DNA of 64,000 nt from Rhipidocladum racemiflorum (GCA_036346355.1 CM070572.1:43933944-43997943), one strand, 5' to 3'; counted from the stretch's first letter, positions 21,861 to 34,223 are shown. Notes: generated by a model from the sequence alone, not told the origin. Numbers and translations: made by a program.

Positions 21861-23427
21861 CACCTAACCTGGCTCTGTTCGGCTTGCTATGGAAGATGGC
21901 CGAATTCTTTCCAAGACTTGGAATAACCAATATCTTTGCAAGTTTTTTGTGTCAATTTTTTACATTCATGTATTAAATTCATATTTTATAAATTATGTCT
22001 TCTTGGTGCTATATGAAAACTATTTCCTGTCTTGCTTTTATTCTAAGAAATCATGAAAGCTTAATCTAACCTAATCCCCTGAGCAAAATACGAGGTTGCT
22101 GGTCAGGTTGTGCGATTACTTCTAATATAGCCTTTTCATGTAAGCTAGTACTTACCGCATTGAAACTCATTAGACTGACCTCATCTTCGAGTCTTCGACC
22201 TGTTGTCAATTAATACTAAGTATAAAACAAAGAGCGACTTGGTCGGTACTCTATAAAAAACTGTTTATTTTTCGATCACAATGCTTATCAGTCAAACAAA
22301 CAGTTGGGGGCTACTAGTGATATACTTAAGAAAAATCAATTCAGAAGCAGACAAGTAATAGAACAATTCTTAACACATAAAAGATGAACATAGAAAAAAA
22401 ATTATTTTATTTGAAGAGATCCTTTACATTGTTCATATACAAGTCCTTGGCAGATTTCATTTCTATGCGTGTTTTGTTAATTTTTCTTCGTATTGAGAAC
22501 TGCAGGTCAAGCGCACCAGATTTCTTAGCATCCCCAGAAAGAAGTCCTTCTCTTCCTCATCTTCATACAAGTAAGATTATACTAAACAAATACTTCATAG
22601 GAGTTGACGAAGCAAATACTTCAAACAAAAATTGGCTATAAAAATGTATACCAGAACAGTTATCCTGTTTCTAATATATCATTCTTATGCTAAAAAGCTT
22701 TCCAATTTTTTTTTTCAACCAACTCCTTTTTAGTTTTTGAAGCTTTTAAACTCTCATTCTTAACCAAAAATTACAAGAAAAAGAAAGGTTGGGAGGTCAA
22801 AAGCTTCAAAGAAAAACTTAATAAGAAAATGCTCGAAGAAATTCCTCCTTAATTCCATAACCAAAAATTTCCTTGAACACAGGGAAATAGGAAGCTATAT
22901 CTTCAAATTTCCTCTTAATTAAGAAGAAACCTAAAAACATTGAGATTCTATGGACATAAGAAGTTATGTCCTTAAACTTTCTTTTAATTCTTGAAGATTA
23001 TCACCTCCACTTCTCTATTCTGCCTTGATAAAATTTCGGAAAGAAGAAAGATGGAAGATGAAAAACTACAAAAACTAAAAGAAAACTTAAAAATAGTAAA
23101 ATTCTAAGAAGTGTCTTTTACTCTTGAAAGTTTGAAGATACAAGGGAAGCCTTTCCCCTCTTATATAGACTTTCAAGCAGTTAAAACATCGATTTAGTTA
23201 CCAAGAGGAATTATATAAATTCCTCTATCGAAAACTTAATAGGCGGTTTCAAAGGAAGCTTCTCCCCTATATTTATATATATATTTTCCATAACTTCGGT
23301 TACCAAAGAAATCGAAAAGATTTTATCGAGACGCAACCGGCGGCATGATTAGCACAATATCCCAAAAGTCCTAGAAGTTGAAAAGCCTTAAGAGAATACA
23401 CGTGTTCTCTCAAGCCTTGGGGGTAGT
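21861..23427 (+). other. 3' non-coding internal region of the gypsy remnant
   Basis: This A/T-rich stretch lies between the integrase remnant and the 3' LTR at 23428. It contains a TTGGGGGCTACTAG phrase (22303-22316) and ends in the purine-rich CTTGGGGGTAGT just before the LTR (23416-23427), a likely polypurine tract. No gene is recognised. Confidence 0.5.
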
Positions 23428-24469
23428 TGATGATGATTAATCTATCTAAGGCCCATAAATGGTTACGGTTTTTTAGAAGCCAGCCGTATCCTCATAAATA
23501 CGGCCCATAAAACGAAGAGACATATTAAATGTGTAACACCCCCGAATTTAATCACGAGCCATATTGTGCAAGGCATGCTCATATCATTCATATTAGAGGC
23601 ATGATTAACATTTAATCAAGACTTTATAAATACTAGCATCATTTTAGCTAGATGAGCATTAATTTGTAAGATTCATGACACCCAAAAATTGCTACTTACT
23701 TATACCATGCTTCATTCACCTATAGTCAATGACAAGTGGACCCAATTGTAAGTGAGAAGAAAATTCTGCACGCCTCACCTACTTTTTCTCACTTTACCTA
23801 CTACATACCCACTTCCTTACCTTTCTATGACATGTGGGACCTTGCCCCACATGTAAGTTATGAAGTGGGCAAGTATATAAGCACCCCACACCTCTTTTCT
23901 CCTCCCTACCCACTCATTTCTTTCCCTCAACCTGAAAATTCCGCCCAAGGAGGAGAGCAAGAACACCTCCACCCTCCCTATTTCACCTCCTCAAATCCAT
24001 CCACATTTTGAGTTTGAGCTTGTGCATGTTATGCCATTGGATTATCCTCATCAAGAGGTTCAATTCCATCCAAATGAATTGTTGATGCACCAAGTATTGG
24101 GTGAGTTCCAATCTACTCTTTACTCATCCATTTTCTAAAATTTTGGTGGCATTGAGCTCATTCCATTCCTCTTCTTGAAATCATCTCCAAGTTGAGAATC
24201 AGGGTGTCATGTCAAGTTTGAAGCTTGAAGGGGAGGAGTAGAAGCTACTACAAGCACAAGGAGTGGAGGCATTGCTTCCTCAAGCATGGAGAAGGAGTTT
24301 ATACCGGGAGAACCAACGAAGATCACAACCTCGACGCCTTTCCTCATACCATTGACGAACCGGACCTCCACCAAGTACAAAAGCACCCTAGAAGTGGTAA
24401 GGTACCACCCCAAGTCAACTTTGTGGAGTGTAAAAGCCTCTAGTACAATAGTTATTTTCGGACAGACCG

Positions 24470-24742
24470 ATTAACCCGGATACTCCGAACGATTCATCCG
24501 GAAACTCCCGGGTTTAATTCGGATAGTCCGGACATTCATTCGGACATTCCGGATGTGTCAGGTGAAATCTGAAAATGTAACAGAGAGACCAAACCTGGAT
24601 ACTCCGGGGTTTCAACCTGGATAGCCCGGTGTACCCGGATACTCCGGATATTAAACCCAGATACTCCGGGTTAGTCAATAATAGGGTACCGAGAGGATCA
24701 ACCCGGATACTCCGGGTTAGAACCCGGATACTCCGGACATTT
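24470..24742 (+). repeat. CCGG-centred minisatellite in the long LTR
   Basis: About nine diverged copies of a phrase ACCCGGATACTCCGG occur at uneven spacing (clear ones near 24474, 24594, 24635, 24655, 24700 and 24722). The phrase is partly palindromic around CCGG. A different but analogous CCGG phrase is repeated in the LTR remnant at 15860-16890. Confidence 0.75.
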
Positions 24743-25848
24743 ATGGATAAAGTGCTTCTCATATGCATGCTAGGATTAGGAATGTAATTACGATGCATTT
24801 CATGCATGATTGTGCATATTCTCGTATTGTTTATTGTTGGTTTCTTGATTGGTGTTCATTTGGAATTGGATTTCTCGCTAGGTGTCGACGCTTCGAAGGA
24901 CAACTCGGAGTACGACTACGCCTACGACGTCAAGAGCGAGCAGCAAGGCACTACTTAATCCTTGAGCATACTTGATTCCATTATTTGCATCTACACTTTC
25001 AAGTTCTTTTCAAATTGCATGCCTACTTTCAATTATATCTATGTTGGGGTAGAATGCTTAGTTATTACCTTGTTGACATGATATCCTCTTACCATGTTCC
25101 TTTCGTATACCATTGTCGCCCTAGGTGGTTGGTTTATTATTACGTATGGGTTCGTACGATTTGCTTAGCCATGCTTAGAACCTCGTTAGAAACCGCGATA
25201 AATGGACTTAGTTCATCGGTCGCAAAGATCAAATGATTATGATGATGATGGTTCAATTGTGGTTATTGTGTAGCAATGTTGGTTAAGGACCTTAAGGATT
25301 GAATCCTGGTGACGTCTCTTTAAGTAACTATCGTGCGAACCACACGCCGTTTATAGGACCGGCTTAGCCAAGTACTTGTGTATGACTAGGGCATTTAAAC
25401 CACGTGCACTCGGAATTCCTTGAGCTTTGGAGAGTGTCAAGGAATATCCGCGGGATCTCCTCGAACTTTGCGGAGTGTCGAGAATGTCCTTCGAAATCCC
25501 TCAAACTTTGTGGAGTTAGGGATGTTCAATAACGGGTGTACTCCTTGATCCACATACACAGAGCACTAAGCACGCGGGATAAAGGGTCACAGTCACCCGG
25601 GTGGTTTAAATACACTACCATGCATACTGGAAAATGGATTTGTCACGTTCACCTCGGCCGGCACATCAAAGGAATTGTGCTTATAGCTTGGCTTACGAGT
25701 GTGGCGTGTCGTGTGGGTACAGTCGTACCTCTGCAGAGTTTAAACTATTCGAATAGCCGCGTCCATGGTTAAGGACGATCACTTAAGTTGTCAGTCACTG
25801 GGCGAGTGTTAAGGACCGGGTAAGAATGGATGGTTTGGAAAACCAAGT

Positions 25849-25937
25849 CTCATGAGTATTGGAGTACTCATGAGGAAAACGTCGCGAGTATTGGAGTACT
25901 CGTGGAAGGAACTTCACGGATATTGGAGTATCCGTGG
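25849..25937 (+). repeat. Three tandem hairpins with constant loop and covarying stems
   Basis: Three units with loops TTGGAG at 25859, 25891 and 25923 (period exactly 32 bp) are each flanked by inverted arms. Unit 1 pairs 25849-25858 with 25865-25874 (10 bp). Unit 2 pairs 25885-25890 with 25897-25902 (6 bp, extendable with wobble pairs). Unit 3 pairs 25915-25922 with 25929-25936 (8 bp). The arms differ between units (CATGAGTA, CGAGTA, CACGGATA), but each 3' arm changes to match. Confidence 0.85.
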
Positions 25938-28893
25938 GTGTAAGCGAACATGAGCGTTGGACTCATGGTTCGGAGAATGCTTAAAAGCATGAGATGAAGA
26001 TGTTTATGATGATGATTATATTATGTATTAGACTTTGTAAATGTTTATCAAATAGCAGTTTCAATCTATACGTGTCTATGTTTTTACCCCAAATATTGCT
26101 TTATGCTGACATTAACCTGGTGCCTTTTTTGTGATGTAGCAACCACATGTAGCTAGAACTTAGCATACAACTTATATTATTGTGCGAGTACTCTTTGTAC
26201 TCAAACGGATTGTCCACTTGCTGCAGGTGAGGATGAGGCACTGCCCGGTGTCGGGACCCGAATCTGCAAATCCGGACCCTCTGTGTATTCAGCACTAGTC
26301 CAGGAACGCGCTAGTGCACACAGTCTTAACATCGGTAAATATCACAATCATACCACTCGATACTAATAAAGTACTTTAATTAGATAATCAATCTGGTTGC
26401 TTGACCTTATGGTCAAGTTACAAATATACGCCTCGCAGGGCGAAACTTAATAAGAGAGAAATAATAGCAGCGGAAAATAAGATAACTTCGTGGCGCCATC
26501 CAGTATACCACAGGCAACTGACTGGGCTCGCTCCCTAGCTAGACGGTTCCTATGGAAGCTCCTCCTCCAAAGCTGGTGTAGACTCTTCTTCAACTGGTGT
26601 TGTATTGTGGCAAGGGTGAGTACTTGGTACTCAGCAAGTCATGCACAGAATGCAACTAATATACTACATGCATGACTTGGTACAAGGGAGTAGCTCAAGG
26701 TGTATTTGTAGTAAAACAGCATTTGACAAGTAGCATAAGTAGATTCGAAAGCAGTAGAAACAAGTATGAGATCAATAACTTTTCAAGGAGTTTAGTAAAC
26801 ATCTTTCCCATTCCTAATCCACATTTCCATCAACATCATTATTAAACCAAACCCAACCTTTCAAGTCCAAGTTATTTTCAATAAAGTCTAACCCTTGACT
26901 GTAATTCCCGAGCGATGTCCAATACCGCGGACACGGCTATTCGAATAGATTTTACACTCTGCAGAGGTTATGCACTTTACCCACAAGATACAGTCAAACA
27001 CCACAAAGGTGAGTTCCCGTAACAAAGTCTTTCGGAAACTTCTAACAGCACAAGTGGTCCTCTCCGGTGTTGCACACTAACCCTTCCCTTAGCAAAGGCG
27101 AAGTTTAGGTCAATCCACCATTAGATGGGTACCTGGCCGCTGCCCCGGTACGCTCCCCCGTACAACTTACACAAAGGGTGTAGTTGACACCCAGAGGTCC
27201 CACATGTACGTTATTAGCAACTTAATCAACTAGGTCCGTCCCATTATGGACATGTGGTTGCAAGATTAACTCAGTTCAAAGGCTTGCAAGGTTAAGTCCT
27301 TAGAGTGACCAGGGCAAGACTACCCGAAGAACCAAACCAACATTCCCGGTGCCACAACTGGCCCACCCGATCATTCTTGCCACATGCCCCGGTCAAATCT
27401 ATTTATCAAGGCCCCAGTTGATTACCATGCACCACGTGCCATCAACTTCACATGATACTTTTCCAAAACAGGTTCAATATATCATTAAGTCCATATTAGC
27501 TTTTGATTGTCCGAAATCATGTCATGAGCACGTAGCAGGTCTAAGCAATATACTACAACGGTCTAAATTCCCATGTTGGCAATTTAATAATGTCCAACTA
27601 GTAAACCACTACTAGGGTGACAAGGGGTCATGGCACATATTTAATTAACCAAGGTGTCATACAGCAATTAGGCATTTATCTAATTCCCCAGAATTAAATA
27701 ACAATTTTTTAATTAAACTAGCATGCAATAGTTTTAAATCGAAATAATTTGAAATTGGGATCAACATGGTCAAAGCACAACTTGCCTTCAAAAAGTACTT
27801 GCTCTTGGTCCCGAAATGGCTCTGGTCAATACTTCTCCTTCGAATCCTTCCCAAGACTTCAACGTCTACTCGTAACGCGTGCAAATAGCAAAAAATGAAT
27901 AAAACAGTAGACAAAAAGTGTCCAAACATCCAAATAAAGTTCATAAACAGAGAGAACATAATTTTATGAACTTTTAGAAACTGGAATCGTCAAATTCGGA
28001 GTTTAAACGCGAAAGTTATAGCATTTTGAAGTTTAAATAATCAATTAAATAATATTACAGAGAAAAACTTTAGTCCAAAAATTAAATAAAATTCATCATT
28101 AGGTAGATCTCAATTTTATACATATTTAGAAATTTGAATCACTCAAATCGGAGTTAAAATGCAAAAGTTATAAGCATTTGAAGTTTGAATCAAAATCTGA
28201 AATTAATAATTCGAATTAATAAATCATTTTCTTTTTCGGAAATTCTTTTATTGCGTCAGCATGAACACGTGGCAGCTTCTGATTGGGCGGCTGACGTCAG
28301 CCGGTCCATGGACGTGGTCCATGGTTTGGCTCGGGTCTACCGTGGACCCGGTCCACGGCTCCGTGAGATCGACAGTGGGACTCCACTGGGTGACGTCATT
28401 CTTGCCGTCGGCGGGGACTCACCGCCATCGGCAGTGGGACCCACTGGTGACGTCATGGGTGACATCACTGACGTGTGGGCCTGCCCTGTCGGCCGGGTAC
28501 ACGCCGCGCGTGGATGACAAAGTGGCCCTCGACACGCGGGCCTCACAGCGTGTCGGAACACGCCCCACGCATGGCGCTGACCGCGACGGTCAGACTTCCA
28601 GCCACGTGGCGCGATCTCGGCCGTTGATTCGAAAATCAACGGCCCAGATTGGATCTGGTGACGCACGTTTGGGGTGAACGTGGCCAATCTGGACCGTTGG
28701 ATCTAGATCCAACGGTTGAGATCCAATCTAACACGTATAACGCTGCTAACGCTAACCGTACGATCTAGATCTAACGGCTGAGATTGGATCTGGGGTTTGG
28801 AACGGGATCTCACCGGCGGAACGACGTGGCGTGATCTGGACCGTGCGATTATGATCCGACGGCTGAGGGAGCTCGAGTCCCGGCGATGGCGTG

Positions 28894-29810
28894 TGATGAG
28901 GACATCACTACCATGGATACGGCCATACTTACAAACCCAATGGAAACCAACAATGTCATACAAGGGCCAATTACTCGAGCTCGGGCACAACAATTCAATT
29001 ACCAGGTGAATGCGTTCCTCGGGTTGCATACAGATAATTTTATGAATGGAATGCTATTTAATCCTCGTGATGATTTTATTGTCCTTAGGAACCAAGGAGA
29101 AGGACTCCCAAACGTCAAGCATGAAGCCAATTCTTCCGGTGCACAAGTTATACTCGGATTCGGCCTCCGGGACAGCACCAACTTAAGATGACCATAACTT
29201 TTGATACACAAGGGTGATTGGGGTCTATGAGTATTGGTTTGAAAGGTTTCGACGTCCTCTTTCCAACGGATCCGACCCCATCCCCAAATTCCGTCCGAGT
29301 CGACGGGAATCTGCAAAACAATTGGCGTCACTTTTCCAAATCGAGAAGACTTGGGCTTTGGGCCTTGTAATAGAGTTGTAGTTGGTATCCTACTGCTTTG
29401 GACGTGTTTCCCACGTCCCTACCTCTCATAAATAGCCAGACATCGGCTCCTTAGGGTTTTGGTTATTTGATAGTTTAGCCTTTTGCTACTATTTGAGTCT
29501 TTTAGACGTGCTCAACAGCCGCCTAACAAGCTCCTTGTATCGGAACCCCAACTTTTCTATACTTCATCTATATTTGCAATTTTAGATTGCTTTTGCCTTG
29601 TTCTTGCTTGTTCTTCGATTGCTTGCAGGAATTGATCTTCGTGATCAGGTTGATCGTGCCCACGGCAAGATCAATAACCATCTGGAGTTGGTTTAGCGAT
29701 TGCTAAGGCGCATCGTCGTTGTACGTTGTAGTCGGATCGTCAAAGTCGTCTCCTCCCAAATCGAAGGTTATCATTCTCATCGAAAGATCGGGACACCCAG
29801 TGTTACATCA
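28894..29810 (+). repeat. LTR A of the rearranged gypsy element
   Basis: This 917-bp LTR starts TGATGAGGACAT and ends GTGTTACATCA. It is nearly identical to LTR B (31786-32704) and LTR C (37005-37919, inverted). Its first 300 bp are open in one frame (starting DEDITTMDT), because the polyprotein tail runs into the 3' LTR in this family. Confidence 0.92.
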
Positions 29811-29812
29811 AG

Positions 29813-29825
29813 TGGTATCAGAGCC
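29813..29825 (+). other. Primer-binding site next to LTR A
   Basis: TGGTATCAGAGCC two bases past the LTR is the usual plant primer-binding site for initiator methionine tRNA. The minus-strand counterpart by LTR C (36993-37002) reads TGGTATCGAGC, with a changed middle. Confidence 0.85.
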
Positions 29826-29959
29826 AGGTTGGTTGCTCGGTGAGAATTCTTTACCCTAGATTAGTAGATTGATATCTTCCCTATAGTCCAGAGAAACGCC
29901 ATCAGATTGGATCTCCCCATACCAAAACAATTTGAGCCTCGCAATTTCCTTTCCAGTAC

Positions 29960-32083
29960 ACTGCATTATTGAATTTTTGGTTGTATCGTCGTTTTGTGAA
30001 GGACTTCAGCACCATCGCTGCACCCATGAATGAGCTCACCAAGAAGGGTGTATCTTTTGCTTGGGGCAAGTCACAGGAAGATGCCTTCAACATTCTGAAA
30101 GCTAAGTTAACCCATGCACCCTTACTCCAGCTTCCAGACTTTTCTAAGACTTTTGAACTAGAATGTGATGCTAGTGGAATTGGTTTGGGTGGTGTTCTGT
30201 TACAAGGAGGAAAACACATTTGCTTATTTTAGTGAGAAATTGAGTGGGCCAAGTTTGAATTATTCTACTTATGATAAGGAGTTATATGCGCTAGTTCGAA
30301 CTTTAGAAACGTGGCAACATTATTTATGGCCCAAGGAATTTGTTATACATTCGGATCATGAATCGTTAAAACATATTAGAAGTCAAGCTAAACTGAACCG
30401 TAGACATGCAAAGTGGGTTGAATTCATTGAGTCATTTCCTTATGTCATCAAACACAAACAGGGAAAGGATAATGTCATTGCCGATGCCTTGTCTAGGAGA
30501 TATACTATGCTTTCACAACTTGACTTCAAAATTTTTGGTTTGGAAACGATTAAAGAGCAATATGTGTATGATGATGATTTTAAAAATGTGTTGCTCAATT
30601 GTAAAGAGGAAAAACTTGGAACAAATTTGTCCTCAATAATGGGTTTGTGTTTAGAGCAAACAAACTATGTATTCCAGCTAGTTCTCGTTTCGTTTGTTAT
30701 TGCTACAGAAGCGCATGGAGGAGGATTGATGGGACACTTTGGTGTGAAAAGGACAGAGGACATACTGCTAGCCATTTCTTTTGGCCCAGGATGAGACGAG
30801 ACGTGGAACGTTTCATCGCCGCTGTTCTACATGTCAAAAAGCTAAGTCACGACTTCATCCCCATGGTTTATACATGCCTCTCACTGCTCCTAACGTACCT
30901 TGGGAGGATATTTCTATGGACTTTGTTTTAGGACTCCTAGAACAAAGAAGGAGGGATAGTATCTTTGTCGTTGTGGATAGATTTTCTAAAATGGCACACT
31001 TCATACCTTGTCACAAAAGCGATGACGCTACCAACATTCTTGACTTATTCTTTCGTGAAATTGTTCGCTACATGGTGTGCCTAACACAATAGTTTCAGAT
31101 CGTGACACTAAATTCTTAAGCCACTTTTGGAGAACTTTGTGGGCTAAATTGGGGACTAAACTTTTATTTTCTACTACTTGTCATCCCCAAACTGATGGAC
31201 AAACTGAGGTCGTTAATCGAACTTTATCTACTATGCTTAGGGCTGTTTTGAAAAAGAACATTAAATTGTGGGAAGAATGTTTGCCTCATATTGAGTTTGC
31301 TTATAATCGGTCTATGCATTCTACTACTAAGATGTGCCCTTTTGAGATTGTATATGGATTTGTACCTCATGCTCCAATTGATTTGTTACCTCTACCATAT
31401 TCGGAGAAATTGAATCTTGATGCTAAACAATGTGCTGATTTGATTATGAAAATGCATGAGACAACTAAAGAAAACATAGAACGCATGAATGCTAAATATA
31501 AACTTGCTGGTAGTAAGGGAAGGAAACATGTAACTTTTGAACCTGGAGATTTAGTTTGGTTGTATTTAAGAAAAGATCGATTCCTGCATTAAGAAAATCT
31601 AAGTTGATGTCGCGAGCTGATGGTCCTTTCAAAGTATTGGCAAAGATTAATGATAATGCATACAAGCTTGAATTGCCTGCAGATTTTGGGGTTAGTCCCA
31701 CATTCAACATTGCCGATTTGAAACCATACTTGGGAGAGGATGATGAACTTGAGTCGAGGACGACTCAAATGCAAGAAGGGGAGGATGATGAGGACATCAC
31801 TACCATGGATACGGCCATACTTACAAACCCAATGGAAACCAACAATGTCATACAAGGGCCAATTACTCGAGCTCGGGCACGACAATTCAATTACCAGGTG
31901 AATGCGTTCCTCGGGTTGCATACAGATAATTTTATGAATGGAATGCTATTTAATCCTCGTGATGATTTTATTGTCCTTAGGAACCAAGGAGAAGGACTCC
32001 CAAACGTCAAGCATGAAGCCAATTCTTCCGGTGCACAAGTTATACTCGGATTCGGCCTCCGGGACAGCACCAACTTAAGATGA
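29960..32083 (+). pseudogene. Gypsy RNase H-integrase half, plus strand
   Basis: The arm opens at YRRFVKDFSTIAAP (RT connection), followed by RNase H (FELECDASGIGLGGVLLQ, YSTYDKELYALVRTL, HSDHESLKH, NVIADALSRR). Integrase follows: a CSTCQKAKSRLHPHG zinc-region remnant, WEDISMDFVLGL, TIVSDRDTKFLSHFWR, and CHPQTDGQTEVVNRTL with the Glu. The C-terminus (GPFKVLAKINDNAYKLELP) runs on into LTR B. Frame changes occur near 30200, 30780, 31080 and 31560. The catalytic Asp-Asp-Glu positions are individually present. The class is Ty3/gypsy; extension into the LTR recalls CRM-type centromeric elements (inference). Confidence 0.88.
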
Positions 32084-32704
32084 CCATAACTTTTGATCCA
32101 CAAGGGTGATTGGGGTCTATGAGTACTGGTTTGAAAGGTTTCGACGTCCTCTTTCCAACGGATCCGACCCCATCCCCAAATTCCGTCCGAGTCGACGGGA
32201 ATCTGCAAAACAATTGGCGTCACTTTTCCAAATCGAGAAGACTTGGGCTTTGGGCCTTGTAATAGAGTTGTAGTTGGTATCCTACTGCTTTGGACGTGTT
32301 TCCCACGTCCCTACCTCTCATAAATAGCCAGACATCGGCTCCTTAGGGTTTTGGTTATTTGATAGTTTAGCCTTTTGCTACTATTTGAGTCTTTTAGACG
32401 TGCTCAACAGCCGCCTAACAAGCTCCTTGTATCGGAACCCCAACTTTTCTATACTTCATCTATATTTGCAATTTTAGATTGCTTTTGCCTTGTTCTTGCT
32501 TGTTCTTCGATTGCTTGCAGGAATTGATCTTCGTGATCAGGTTGATCGTGCCCACGGCAAGATCAATAACCATCTGGAGTTGGTTTAGCGATTGCTAAGG
32601 CGCATAAATGCGTTATGCGTTGTAGTCGGTTCGTCAAAGTCGTCTCCTCCCAAATCGAAGGTTATCATTCTCATCGAAAGATCGGGACACCCAGTGTTAC
32701 ATCA
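31786..32704 (+). repeat. LTR B of the rearranged gypsy element
   Basis: This 919-bp LTR is the normal 3' neighbour of the integrase half. It differs from LTR A by a few substitutions and a short change around 32604 ('cataaatgcgttatgcg' for 'catcgtcgttgtacg'). It is followed directly by ACCACTTGATGGC, not by a target duplication. Confidence 0.92.
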
Positions 32705-32817
32705 ACCACTTGATGGCGCCGTGATGGCAATATGGGTGTCCCGATCTTTCGATGAGAAACACACGATCGATTTGTTAGAGTCGACTTTGACGATCCGACT
32801 ACACCGTACGACGATAG
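32705..32817 (-). other. U5-PBS fragment of a variant LTR at the inversion point
   Basis: Read on the minus strand, this resembles the last 100 bp of the LTR (for example GTAGTCGGATCGTCAAAGTC and GATCGGGACACCC) but with many differences, and ends GGCGCCATCAAGTGGT, i.e. an LTR end plus the first bases of a primer-binding site. On one side it joins RT at a shared ATCGTCGT; on the other it abuts the U5 end of LTR B in inverted orientation. Confidence 0.75.
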
Positions 32818-33648
32818 AATCCAGCAAGTCCTAGGAAACTCCGCACCTGTGTGACCGTGTTAGGAGTCGGCCAACTCTGTATTGCTTCAACCTTGGCTTG
32901 ATCAACTTCAATTCCCTGTGGAGTAACAACATAGCCAAGAAAAGAGACTCGATCCGTGCAAAAGGTGCACTTATCAAGGTTACCAAATAAACGTGCATCG
33001 CGTAAAGCATTAAAAACAGCACGTAAATGTCCAAGATGGTCTTCTAAGGATTTGCTGTAGATCAAGATATCATCAAAGTAAACTACCACAAACTTTCCAA
33101 TGAAAGCACGTAAAACCTCGCTTCATTAGTCTCATGAAAGTGCTAGGAGCATTAGTCAACCCGAAAGGCATTACTAACCACTCATATAACCCGAACTTAG
33201 TTTTAAATGCTGTTTTCCATTCATCTCCTAACTTCATGCGAATCTGGTGATACCCACTACGCAAATCCACTTTAGAGAACATAGTAGAGCCACTTAGTTC
33301 ATCAAGCATATCGTCTAACCGAGGAATAGGATGGCGATATCTAATGGTGATATTATTAATTGCTCTACAATCCACACACATGCGCCATGTTCCATCTTTC
33401 TTAGGTACTAAAATGACTGGTACAAAGACAAGGACTAAGAGATTCACGTACGTACCCTTTATCAAGCAATTCGTGAACTTGGCGTTGTATCTCTTGTGTT
33501 TCTTCAGGGTTGGTTCTGTAAGGTGCTCGGTTGGGCAAAGATGCCCCTGGAATGAGATCAATTTGATGCTCAATCCCTCTAATTGGCGGCAGCCCTGAGG
33601 ATGTCCTTTGGAAAGATGTCGTGTATTCCTGCAAAAGGTTAGTGACAA
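32799..33648 (-). pseudogene. Gypsy reverse transcriptase half, minus strand
   Basis: The minus strand encodes VPVILVPKKDGTWRMCVDCRA, HPIPRLDDMLDELSG, FSKVDLRSGYHQIRM, FKTKFGLYEWLVMPFGLTNAP, then in a shifted frame VVYFDDILIYSK (active-site YFDD) and the connection segment SFLGLAGFYRR. RT text stops there; the next residues belong to LTR-derived sequence. The plus-strand half starts with the same YRR codons. A frameshift near 33090 and another near 33430 break the frame. Confidence 0.9.
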
Positions 33649-34223
33649 CAGGAGGCAAAGAGAGGGACATCTCCTCTAGTGAAAACAAAGTTTCTTTGCA
33701 GACCAAAGCATAGCATGTATACCGACAAACATCCAACTCATTCAAATCAGATTTTGTTGCAAGAAAACAAGCACCTTTCAATTTAATCTCATTTGGCTTA
33801 GCACAATCAAGGTTAGATTCTCTCTGTTTATGTTGTTCAAGTCCTTTGGCGACCGTCTGATTTTCACTCTTAGAATTCTCTCGATTTTTCTCTTTGCTAG
33901 ATCTAGCGATTTCATCCTTTACAATGGCATCAAAGCGACATTGGGTGTAGTACAATTTTCTTTTCTTTATGCATAAAAGAGTATTGATTTGTTCTACCAT
34001 GATGTAAACAATCCTTATCATATTGCCACGGTCTACCCAATAACATAGAACATGCTTGCATAGGTACGACATCGCAATCAACATAATCATGATAGGAACC
34101 TAAAGCGAAATGTACTCTTACCATGCGAGTTACCTTGAGTTTGCCGCTGTTGTTGAACCATTGAATGTGGTAGGGCTGAGGGTGTGGTCTAGTGGAGAGT
34201 GCTAGCTTCTCCACCATGTCCAT
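33649..34223 (-). pseudogene. Gypsy aspartic protease and linker, minus strand
   Basis: 34223-33930 encodes a degenerate retropepsin region (HIQWFNNSGKLKVT, VDCDVVPMQACSMLLGRPWQYD, typical of gypsy proteases where the C-terminal LLGRPW is conserved). The linker to RT follows in another frame (KNRENSKSENQTVAKGLEQ; LPPVVTNLLQEYTTSF). The DSG-type catalytic triad upstream of 34223 is disrupted. Confidence 0.72.

Noticed and set aside
28185..28687. Overlapping plus and minus frames of 100-138 codons
   Set aside because: They fall inside the minus-strand solo LTR, are GC-driven and carry no domain.
28894..32704. Ordinary 3.8-kb gypsy element with two direct LTRs (A and B)
   Set aside because: GCGTG on the left is matched only at 37920, not after LTR B (ACCAC). 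The pol content starts mid-gene, so A-B alone is not a complete insertion.
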